The notes beneath the pieces are model-generated. The model did not search any database. It saw nothing but the letters and a program-made list of their open reading frames with translations, and was not told the DNA's origin. DNA of 12,485 nt from Candidatus Delongbacteria bacterium (GTDB lineage Bacteria; Delongbacteria; UBA4055), in NCBI GenBank assembly GCA_016938535.1, contig JAFGUL010000249.1, forward strand, positions 1 to 12,485, read 5' to 3'. Position numbers and translations under genes: made by a program. This document shows, piece after piece, positions 6,842-12,485 of the stretch; position 1 is the stretch's first letter, and every line of letters begins with the position of its first letter.

Positions 6842-7903
6842 ATGTTGAAAAGATCCGTCATGTTATCATTTTTATTTTTTTTTCTGATCCTGCATGCGCA
6901 GGACGGACCTTACCTGTTATATTACAATTCGCCGGATTCTGTTATCAGCGTCAGCACGGACTTGGAAGGTACGGTAAGAACAGATACGCTGAAGACGCCT
7001 GATAAAGTGAAAGTTCAAATACCGGAGAAGGCTGAATTTTTCGAAGCTAACGTAGCAACGGTTGAACCGGAAAAACAGTGGAAGTTCGAAGAACCGGAAA
7101 AGCTCTTCGCGGTCTCGGACATTGAGGGTAATTACAAGGATTTTATTACGATACTGACCAACAACGGGATTATCGACAACAGCCTCAACTGGATATTCGG
7201 GAACGGACATCTCGTGCTCAACGGAGATATGGTTGACAGGGGAGAGTTCGTAACGCAGTGTTTATGGCTGGTCAGAAAGCTTGAGGTGGAGGCTGAGAAG
7301 AGCGGCGGCAAAGTTCACTACCTTCTCGGCAATCACGATATCATGCTGATGCGGGGCGATGTCAGGTACGCGGTCGAAAAATATCACGATCTGGCGAAAA
7401 GAACAGGCAGAGAATTGAAAGACTATTTTAGTCAGGATACTTACTTCGGCAATTGGATGCGCAGTAAGAACGTTATTGAAAAGATCGGAAATACCGTTTT
7501 TGTTCACGGTGGTCTGAGCGATTCTCTTTTGAGCTATGGCTTAAGCATTGAAAAAATCAACGACATAGCCCGAAAGAATATAGACGTTCCGGATTCGCTT
7601 CTGAGTAGTCAGGCGGAACTCATTTACGGCAGCTTCGGTCCGGTCTGGTACAGAGGGCTTGTCACGGACAACAAGAAATACGATAAGATCAAAAAGAAAG
7701 AGCTTAAAAAGATTCTGACTCATTACGATGCTGACAGAGTCGTCGTTGGTCACTGCGTCGTCGATGAAGTATCTGATGATTTCAAAGGTAAAGTCATCAG
7801 AATAGACGTCGATCATTACGAAGAGGAATCGTGCGGGATATTCATTGAAAAAGACAAAGTATTTAAAGCCATGAAATCAGGCAAAAGGAAGAAGCTGAAA
7901 TGA
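6842..7903 (+). CDS. Exported PPP-family metallophosphatase (Shewanella-like phosphatase type)
   Basis: A 353-residue calcineurin-like phosphoesterase with a signal peptide (hydrophobic core about residues 7-17, likely cut near A19-Q20). Motifs run in PPP order: S-D93-I-E95-G-N, G128-D129-M-V-D132-R133-G134, G163-N164-H165-D166, H222-G-G, G266-P-V-W-Y-R-G and V-G303-H304. The usual second ligand His of D-x-H is Glu95 and the usual G-N-H-E is G-N-H-D. I recall D-I-E-G-N in bacterial Shewanella-like phosphatases, so this is likely a family variant rather than a dead site. It would be a periplasmic phosphomonoesterase or protein phosphatase; the substrate is unknown. It starts 17 nt after the MBL gene and its stop overlaps the start of the C39-like gene (ATGA). 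Confidence 0.87.
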   Translation: MLKRSVMLSFLFFFLILHAQDGPYLLYYNSPDSVISVSTDLEGTVRTDTLKTPDKVKVQIPEKAEFFEANVATVEPEKQWKFEEPEKLFAVSDIEGNYKDFITILTNNGIIDNSLNWIFGNGHLVLNGDMVDRGEFVTQCLWLVRKLEVEAEKSGGKVHYLLGNHDIMLMRGDVRYAVEKYHDLAKRTGRELKDYFSQDTYFGNWMRSKNVIEKIGNTVFVHGGLSDSLLSYGLSIEKINDIARKNIDVPDSLLSSQAELIYGSFGPVWYRGLVTDNKKYDKIKKKELKKILTHYDADRVVVGHCVVDEVSDDFKGKVIRIDVDHYEEESCGIFIEKDKVFKAMKSGKRKKLK

Positions 7904-8424
7904 AGACCCTGGATTTTCCCAAGCTCAGGCAGACTTATGATTACGACTGCGGGGCAAAAGCGCTTCAGTCCATGCTCGTATATTATGGCATCGAGGTCAG
8001 CGAAGACGTACTGATAAAGCACGCGAACACAAATGAGGAAGTCGGGACATTATCAAAAGACATTCTTGCGGTTTTAAAGAAATACCACTTTCACTATGAT
8101 CAGAGAAAGATGACAGTTGAGGATTTAAAGGACTATATTCACAAGAACATTCCGGTCATACTACTGCTGCAGGCATGGAGCGGAGAACCTGTCGACTATA
8201 AAACCAATTATGAACACGGGCACTGGGTAATAGCCATCGGGTACGATAAGGAAAAGATCATCTTCGAGGACCCTTTATCGTTCAGGCACACTTGGCTGAC
8301 TTATGAGGAGCTTGAGGAAAGATGGCATTCAATAGAAGGCGATAAAGTCCTGAAAAATTACGGGATCGCCGTTTACGGAAAGGAAGCCATCTACGATTCG
8401 AAGAAAATAGTTCACATGGATTGA
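7900..8424 (+). CDS. C39-like papain-fold cysteine peptidase, stand-alone and leaderless
   Basis: A 174-residue protein resembling peptidase C39/C39-like domains. The catalytic layout is visible: oxyanion Gln Q11, nucleophile C17 in D-Y-D-C-G-A-K-A-L-Q, H108 in H-G-H-W-V-I-A-I-G-Y and D124 in F-E-D-P. C39 domains usually sit at the front of bacteriocin ABC transporters and cut double-glycine leaders, but this protein ends about 50 residues after the Asp and has no membrane helices or ATPase. No signal peptide is visible; it starts M-K-T-L-D-F-P-K-L-R-Q. The ATG overlaps the phosphatase stop by 4 nt, so the two are translationally coupled. No double-glycine precursor peptide is visible nearby. 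Function may be general proteolysis or transpeptidation rather than leader removal. Confidence 0.82.
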   Translation: MKTLDFPKLRQTYDYDCGAKALQSMLVYYGIEVSEDVLIKHANTNEEVGTLSKDILAVLKKYHFHYDQRKMTVEDLKDYIHKNIPVILLLQAWSGEPVDYKTNYEHGHWVIAIGYDKEKIIFEDPLSFRHTWLTYEELEERWHSIEGDKVLKNYGIAVYGKEAIYDSKKIVHMD

Positions 8425-8621
8425 AAAGATCAAACCTAGCCACCCAGATAAGCGCGTCCGTGTCGAATCACAGTTCTTTTGCTTTATTAGTAAATTGAGC
8501 TTTCAGTTCGTCGCTTACGGTCGGTGTGCGGGATAAAACATTATTTTAATTATTTTCTATCCGTGTCACGATTTGACACGCCTCATGTTTTATATTGCCT
8601 GAAATTTTAGCAGGTGTGCGT
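8425..8621. other. Gene-free leader between C39-like gene and ORF6N-PLD gene
   Basis: These 197 nt carry no plausible gene. The strand-change-free gap is the longest in the window. It contains a 7+7 bp palindrome (separate entry), an AT-rich tract at 8536-8560 and, close to the downstream gene, AGGTG (8612-8616) as ribosome site. I see no strong intrinsic terminator after the C39-like gene and no confident sigma-70 promoter, although the downstream promoter should lie here. Confidence 0.6.
8562..8580. promoter_or_regulatory. Perfect palindrome, possible operator
   Basis: CGTGTCA, a 5-nt spacer CGATT, then TGACACG form a perfect 7+7 bp inverted repeat ending 41 nt before the ORF6N-PLD start codon. 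It lacks a following T-run, so it is a better candidate for a dimeric regulator site than for a terminator. The nearby gene encodes a possible DNA-binding protein, so autoregulation is a natural guess, not shown. Confidence 0.45.
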
Positions 8622-9530
8622 ATGACAAAGAATAAAATGGTCAAATTTGAAGAGACAATTAAAAACAGGATATATACGATCCGTGGGTTTCAGGTGATGC
8701 TCGACAGGGATCTCGCTGAGCTTTATGGTGTAGAGACGAGAGTATTGAACCAGGCTGTAAAAAGGAATATTGAAAGGTTTCCGGATGAGTTTTGCTTTCT
8801 GATGACTAATATGGAGTTTACGGAATGGAGATCACAAACTGTGATGTCCAATAATCTAAAAGTAGGTCTGAGATGGAAACCTTATGTTTTTACTGAATTG
8901 GGTGTAGCTATGTTAGCCGGTGTATTGAAAAGTGAAATCGCAGTTAAGATCAGCATAAGAATAATCCGGGCTTTTGTCGAAATGAGAAAATTGATACTGA
9001 CAAATTCCCAAGTATTTCAAAGATTGAGTCTTATTGAAACAAAACAGTCTGAAACGATTTTGAAACTGATCGAAACGGATAAAAGAGTCGATAAAATATT
9101 TTCATTAATGGAAAGCGGTGAAAATCTTCCCAAGCAGGGAATATTCTTCGACGGTCAGATCTTCGATGCCTACAGGTTCGTGTCCGATCTATTCAGAAGT
9201 GCAAAATCATCTATAGTTGTCCTTGATAATTATATTGACGATACAGTACTTACACATCTCAAAAAAGTGAAACCGGGTATAAAAGTAACGTTACTCACAA
9301 AATCAGTTTCCGGTCAGCTCAGGCTCGATGCGGAGAAATTTGGCAATCAGTACTTTCCAATAGAGATAAAAGAATTTAAAAGGTCGCATGACAGGTTCAT
9401 GATCATTGACGGGACCGAAGTCTATCATTTCGGAGCATCGTTGAAAGATCTGGGGAAGAAGTGGTTCGCGTTCTCAAAGATAGAGAAGGAGTCATTCAAA
9501 TTGATTTCAGAGCTTGAAATGCTTTTATAA
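8622..9530 (+). CDS. ORF6N-domain DNA-binding protein with C-terminal PLD-like domain
   Basis: A 302-residue protein from the ATG chosen here (AGGTG at 8612-8616, 5-nt spacing); an upstream TTG at 8595 is open but less likely. The N-terminal third (about 8-122) is an ORF6N domain: I-x-x-I-R-G-x-x-V-M-L-D-R-D-L-A-x-L-Y-G-V, R-N-x-x-R-F-P-x-x-F-C-F, R-S-Q, and the K-P-Y-x-F-T-E-x-G-V-A-M-L core, a fold shared with phage antirepressor-type proteins. A coiled linker (about 125-165) leads to a PLD-like domain: L201-D-N-Y-I-D, then a single HKD-type motif H256-D-R258-x4-D263 and G271-A-S. Lys is replaced by Arg, so catalysis is uncertain; active PLDs need two motifs, possibly from a dimer. No phage genes flank it. 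Confidence 0.87.
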   Translation: MTKNKMVKFEETIKNRIYTIRGFQVMLDRDLAELYGVETRVLNQAVKRNIERFPDEFCFLMTNMEFTEWRSQTVMSNNLKVGLRWKPYVFTELGVAMLAGVLKSEIAVKISIRIIRAFVEMRKLILTNSQVFQRLSLIETKQSETILKLIETDKRVDKIFSLMESGENLPKQGIFFDGQIFDAYRFVSDLFRSAKSSIVVLDNYIDDTVLTHLKKVKPGIKVTLLTKSVSGQLRLDAEKFGNQYFPIEIKEFKRSHDRFMIIDGTEVYHFGASLKDLGKKWFAFSKIEKESFKLISELEMLL

Positions 9531-9534
9531 AAAA

Positions 9535-9562
9535 AAAGGGCTGATTTTTTTTTCAGCCCTTT
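9535..9562. terminator. Hairpin terminator shared by convergent genes
   Basis: AAAGGGCTGA (9535-9544) and TCAGCCCTTT (9553-9562) form a 10-bp stem around a loop of eight Ts. For the minus-strand unit, the stem is followed by a run of nine Ts (complement of A 9529-9537), an excellent intrinsic terminator starting 9 nt after the AsmA-like stop. For the plus-strand ORF6N gene, which stops at 9530, the trailing T-run is only three bases, so it should be weaker in that direction. Confidence 0.85.
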
Positions 9563-9571
9563 GCCATTCCA

Positions 9572-11164
9572 TTAAAATCCCGGTATCTTGATCTTTTTCT
9601 TGGCTTCTTCCGCTGCTTTGTCGGCTTTCTTTTTCGCCTCAGCTTCGGCTTTGGCTTTCTCTTCAGCCGCTTTGGCTTCTGCGGCCGCTTTCTCTTCGTC
9701 TATTTTGGACTGAGCTTCGGCTTTGGCTTTGTCGATCTCTTCATTGACCTTTTCTTTTACTTCCTCTATCTTCTGGTCAACGAGCGCGCCGGCTTTCTTT
9801 TTTATGAGGTCGGTGAGGCTGACGGGCATGAAGGAGACTTTAACGTCGGGATCGGAGATGTCGCCTTTTGATTCGAATTCAATAAATATTCTTCCGTCCC
9901 TGACTACGCCTGAAAGGAGTTCGTCCTTTATTTCCTGCTTGTCTATCTTTACGCCTTTGATCTTGATGTCATTCATGCTGTCGTCTATGAATTTATCTAC
10001 CTGATCGAGCAGTTTCTTCGATTCGGCTTCCGATACGGTCAGGTTACCTTTAAAGCTGTGCTGATTGTTCATCACGTTGAACCAGCTTGCTTTCTGAATA
10101 ACGACATCGTAATCGGCTGTGAGAACTTTAAGGTCTTCCTCGAACGATACTTTACCTTCTTTGTATCTTATGGCTGTTTCGGCGTCCTTGCTGAGTACTG
10201 CTTTTTTGCTCAGGATGTCAAGATTGATGCCGACCTTTTCCAGAGTGGCCAGAGAGGATTTTACTTTTTCAAGCGCGACGAGAGCCTGAATGAAGGAACC
10301 TTTTCCGAGCGAAACTGAGTAAACGGCTTCCGGCTCGACCTTTCCGGTCCTAGGATCAAGCGGTCTTACATCCGCGTTCGATCTCAGGCTAAGTTTAGCC
10401 TGTTCGGATTTCTCCTTGTTAAATATCGCAATATTAGTGTTGAAAGTCACGGTAGCCTTGTTGTGATTAGCCAGATCCTTCGGATCGATGTCGATCTTGT
10501 CTATGACCATGAAGAAATCCGATATCAGAAAGCGCTGCTGCGTGGTCTTGAAGAAAATATCGACCTCGCCGTTCTCGATCCCGATCTGGTTCATCGTGGC
10601 GGCGATCGGCACGTCCTTAGCCGAAAATTCCTCCTGCGGGGCCTGCGGTTCAGCCGGTGCTTCGGCTTCCGGTGCTTCGGCTTCCTTCTCTACAGTTTCG
10701 GCAGGTTCTTCCGCTGCCGCTTTTCCCGAAGGCTGACCGAGCAGGGGAGAGAGATTGTTCTGACCCTCTTCGCCTAAAGTAAGTCTCGCTACCGGTCTCT
10801 GTATGATGAACTTGTTAAGCTCGAACCTTTTGTCGAAAAGCGGTATCAGATTAGCCTTCAGTTCAATATTCTCAACAGAGACTGTCTCGCCTTCCATAGC
10901 GGGCCTTTCGTCAATGTGAACTTTATCGTCCGCGTATTTATCTCTTTTCCCCAGCTTGATCCCCTTTATCTCAAGCGAAGGAGTGAAAGAAAATATCCCG
11001 ATGCTCACGTCAGTAAGCTCGAACCTCGAATTTGTCTCGGCCTCGACAGCCTTGACGATAATGTCTTTGTCGAAATATTTCTCGAGGTAGATCTTGACCG
11101 CGAAAAGACCGACCACGATCACGAAAACGACGAAAAGAACGATCCTGAACAGCCACTTGAACAT
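9572..11164 (-). CDS. AsmA-like membrane-anchored protein with charged coiled-coil tail
   Basis: A 530-residue protein with one N-terminal hydrophobic helix (about 5-25) and a large extracytoplasmic part. After the helix, Y-L-E-K-Y-F-x-x-x-x-I-x-x-A-V-E, F-E-L-x-D-V-S-I-G and S-L-E-I-K-G-I-K-L are typical of AsmA/DUF748-like proteins, which include bridge-like lipid carriers spanning the envelope. A Pro/Ala/Glu-rich spacer (about 147-182) interrupts the domain. Residues about 463-530 are a Lys/Ala/Glu-rich segment, probably a coiled coil, ending K-I-K-I-P-G-F. The start has a strong AAAGGAGG just upstream. It lies 10 nt after the radical SAM gene stop, so the two are co-transcribed, ending at the 9535-9562 terminator. 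Assignment to AsmA is by pattern, not alignment. Confidence 0.7.
   Translation of the reverse strand: MFKWLFRIVLFVVFVIVVGLFAVKIYLEKYFDKDIIVKAVEAETNSRFELTDVSIGIFSFTPSLEIKGIKLGKRDKYADDKVHIDERPAMEGETVSVENIELKANLIPLFDKRFELNKFIIQRPVARLTLGEEGQNNLSPLLGQPSGKAAAEEPAETVEKEAEAPEAEAPAEPQAPQEEFSAKDVPIAATMNQIGIENGEVDIFFKTTQQRFLISDFFMVIDKIDIDPKDLANHNKATVTFNTNIAIFNKEKSEQAKLSLRSNADVRPLDPRTGKVEPEAVYSVSLGKGSFIQALVALEKVKSSLATLEKVGINLDILSKKAVLSKDAETAIRYKEGKVSFEEDLKVLTADYDVVIQKASWFNVMNNQHSFKGNLTVSEAESKKLLDQVDKFIDDSMNDIKIKGVKIDKQEIKDELLSGVVRDGRIFIEFESKGDISDPDVKVSFMPVSLTDLIKKKAGALVDQKIEEVKEKVNEEIDKAKAEAQSKIDEEKAAAEAKAAEEKAKAEAEAKKKADKAAEEAKKKIKIPGF
9575..9778 (-). repeat. Low-complexity region coding the Lys/Ala/Glu-rich tail
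   Basis: The last 68 codons of the AsmA-like gene use almost only Glu, Ala, Lys and a few Asp, with recurring A-E-A-K / E-E-K-A blocks. On the plus strand this appears as repeated GGCTT/GCTTC/TTTC words. Expect slippage and spurious antisense open frames here. Confidence 0.8.
10656..10685. repeat. Perfect 15-bp tandem duplication in the Pro/Ala/Glu spacer
   Basis: GGTGCTTCGGCTTCC occurs twice head to tail (10656-10670 and 10671-10685). It codes, on the minus strand, two copies of a five-residue E-A-E-A-P unit. It keeps frame, so copy number could vary without breaking the protein. Confidence 0.9.
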
Positions 11165-11174
11165 AATTCCTCCT

Positions 11175-12485
11175 TTAATTGCCGAACGGGTCGATCAGTC
11201 CTGCCTCTGACATCTTTCCCGTCCTTATTTTTTTTATTGGATACTTGTAATAATCCATTTCTGCTATTTTAAAAACATGTTCGAATATCTCCGACATCTT
11301 CACCGAGGCCCCGTCAATGAAATTTATGCCCGCGATGATATTGTCCCCGTCGAATTCCAGCTTCTGAACGAAAGGTATTATATCGAACTCTTTGACTTTG
11401 CCCTTGTTCTCTCTTGTTATCACCAGCTTTTTTTTAGATCTGAACTTTAAGATGCATTCAGTGAAGTATTCGGCCGAATCGTCTGGAATGATTATGACGT
11501 ATTCCGAGTAATCTATAAAATTCATGAGAGGAGTGAATTTGCCTGTAAGCTTTTTGACGTCGACGAACTCCATTATGTTCGAGAAAACTTTTCTCATGTC
11601 CGACTCAATATCACCCGCGTAATCATCCTTGAACCCGATGTCGGCGAACTCGCAGTCAGATGTGAATCCGAAGGGCAGAGGGTGGGAAAAGCTCAGAACC
11701 GGCATAGGATGAAAGCCTTTAGAGAATGCGACGGGAATGTCGTGTATGAAAAATTCTCTTTCGATATATGCGCTTAAGTTCCTCTGTGAAAGAAATCTTG
11801 ACTGCCTGAGCCTTCGGAATTTGACCCTGTACCTTACATCAGCTTTTGGTACGGGAGCCGCTTTGTGTCCAAGCACTTCGGAATGCTCTCTGACGATCTC
11901 TTTAATACCCGGAGCTTTAACTTTTTCCGCAAGAAGCTCTCTGCATTTGTATTCTTTTTCTATACCGCATTTCGCGCACTGTTTCAGGCAGTATTTCGTG
12001 AGGGATTCGTTACGGGCTTTCTCCCATTCCGATTCGAGGAATTTTCTGCTTACTCCTGTATCAATGAAATCCCAGGGTAGCGGGTCTTTCACTTTCTTTT
12101 CCGAAAGATAATCGGCGGTATTTATGCCGGTTTTTTTGAAGACTTTTTTCCACAGCGAAAAGTCGAAAGTTTCAGTCCATGCGTCAAAAAGGGCCCCCTG
12201 TTTATAAGCTTCCTCTATCGATCCGGAGAGTTTCCTGTCGCCCCTTGAGAATATCGCTTCCAGTATGGAAACTTCGGGATCGCGCCATGTCATATGTACG
12301 TTCGGTGTTCTTATGCGCGAGAGAAGAATGCCTATCCTGCTCTTGAAAACGCTGAGAGTAACCTGTTCGGCCCACTGGAACGGCGTATGCGGCTTGGGGT
12401 TGAAAGGTGAGATGGAAACGTTTATCTTGATCCTTCCGTAGGAGCTGCTGAACCGGCCGATCTCGTTTATCATTTCAGCCATTTC
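11175..12485 (-). CDS. B12-binding radical SAM protein C-terminal part fused to DUF2344 (5' end outside window)
   Basis: The frame is open through the right edge, so the N-terminal B12-binding and CxxxCxxC radical SAM portions are missing. The visible start (G-R-I-K-I-N-V-S-I-S-P-F-N-P-K-P-H-T-P-F-Q-W) is the signature end of the radical SAM barrel in TIGR03960-type proteins. Next comes a cysteine cluster, C-x3-C-x2-C-x7-C (11943-11990), a possible metal or iron-sulfur site. From about 11837 leftwards the protein is a DUF2344/TIGR03936 domain: V-R-Y-R-V-K-F-R-R-L-R-Q-S-R-F-L-S-Q-R-N and K-G-F-H-P-M-P-V-L-S-F-S. In many Firmicutes these are separate adjacent genes; here they are fused. Function unknown, with RNA or ribosome-linked context suggested for the family. 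The gene ends 10 nt before the AsmA-like start. Confidence 0.88.
   Translation of the reverse strand, partial: EMAEMINEIGRFSSSYGRIKINVSISPFNPKPHTPFQWAEQVTLSVFKSRIGILLSRIRTPNVHMTWRDPEVSILEAIFSRGDRKLSGSIEEAYKQGALFDAWTETFDFSLWKKVFKKTGINTADYLSEKKVKDPLPWDFIDTGVSRKFLESEWEKARNESLTKYCLKQCAKCGIEKEYKCRELLAEKVKAPGIKEIVREHSEVLGHKAAPVPKADVRYRVKFRRLRQSRFLSQRNLSAYIEREFFIHDIPVAFSKGFHPMPVLSFSHPLPFGFTSDCEFADIGFKDDYAGDIESDMRKVFSNIMEFVDVKKLTGKFTPLMNFIDYSEYVIIIPDDSAEYFTECILKFRSKKKLVITRENKGKVKEFDIIPFVQKLEFDGDNIIAGINFIDGASVKMSEIFEHVFKIAEMDYYKYPIKKIRTGKMSEAGLIDPFGN

Noticed and set aside
7900..8424. Bacteriocin export system based on the C39-like protein
   Set aside because: No membrane segments, ABC ATPase, accessory gene or double-glycine precursor peptide is visible.
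8573..8596. TTGACA with TATATT downstream as a sigma-70 promoter
   Set aside because: The spacer is only 12 nt, too short, and the TTGACA is part of the palindrome.
8523..8620. Direct repeat GGTGTGCG (8523-8530 and 8613-8620) as an insertion footprint
   Set aside because: Only 8 bp, 82 nt apart, with no mobile-element ends or gene between; probably chance.
8595..8621. TTG start extending the ORF6N protein by nine residues
   Set aside because: The ATG at 8622 has a ribosome site at good spacing and the domain begins after it; the TTG has no better site.
8622..9530. Toxin-antitoxin pair involving the ORF6N gene
   Set aside because: No small partner gene lies on either side; the upstream gap has no plausible open frame and the downstream gene is convergent.
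9723..12111. Several open frames on the plus strand opposite the AsmA-like and radical SAM genes
   Set aside because: They are antisense to well-supported genes, have Ser/Phe-rich compositions typical of shadow frames, and show no domains.

Overview
The window reads as an ordinary chromosomal stretch of a low-to-moderate GC, Gram-negative-type bacterium, probably from the FCB side of the tree (Bacteroidota/Ignavibacteria/Cloacimonadota/Delongbacteria-like candidate phyla). The clearest lineage signs are a secreted peptidase ending in a YPNPFNP-type sorting domain, as used by type IX secretion, a C-terminal TPR tail on an exported Ntn hydrolase, an ORF6N/PLD-like protein, and a B12-binding radical SAM/DUF2344 fusion. 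The phylum is inferred; no rRNA or tRNA is present to confirm it. I see no CRISPR array, insertion sequence, integrase or RNA gene.

Region 1 (1-3889, + strand) is a run of small-molecule-modifying enzymes: the tail of one GNAT acetyltransferase, a second GNAT, a class I SAM methyltransferase, a NUDIX hydrolase, a third GNAT, and an exported Cys-type Ntn amidohydrolase with TPRs. From the methyltransferase on, each gene overlaps the next (4, 23 and 14 nt), so they are probably translated as one coupled operon. The substrate is unknown; detoxification or metabolite repair is the most general guess.

Region 2 (3959-8424, + strand) is rich in exported proteins: an AT-rich clostripain-like (C11) peptidase with an adhesin-like domain and a sorting domain, a 76-residue orphan secreted protein, a lipoprotein metallo-beta-lactamase-fold hydrolase, an exported PPP-type phosphatase, and a leaderless C39-like cysteine peptidase whose start overlaps the phosphatase stop. 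The last four are closely spaced.

Region 3 (8425-9562) holds a 197-nt gene-free leader with a perfect 7+7 bp palindrome, then a stand-alone ORF6N + single-HKD PLD-like protein. It converges on a hairpin terminator with an all-T loop.

Region 4 (9572-12485, - strand) is a two-gene unit read from the right edge: a radical SAM C-terminal part fused to DUF2344 (5' end outside the window), then 10 nt downstream an AsmA-like membrane-anchored protein with a lysine/alanine/glutamate-rich tail.

No single unmistakable new system is visible. The best leads are the dual-start metallo-hydrolase, the exported phosphatase/leaderless C39 pair, the Ntn hydrolase-TPR fusion with a signal-peptidase-exposed nucleophile, and the palindrome ahead of the ORF6N-PLD gene.
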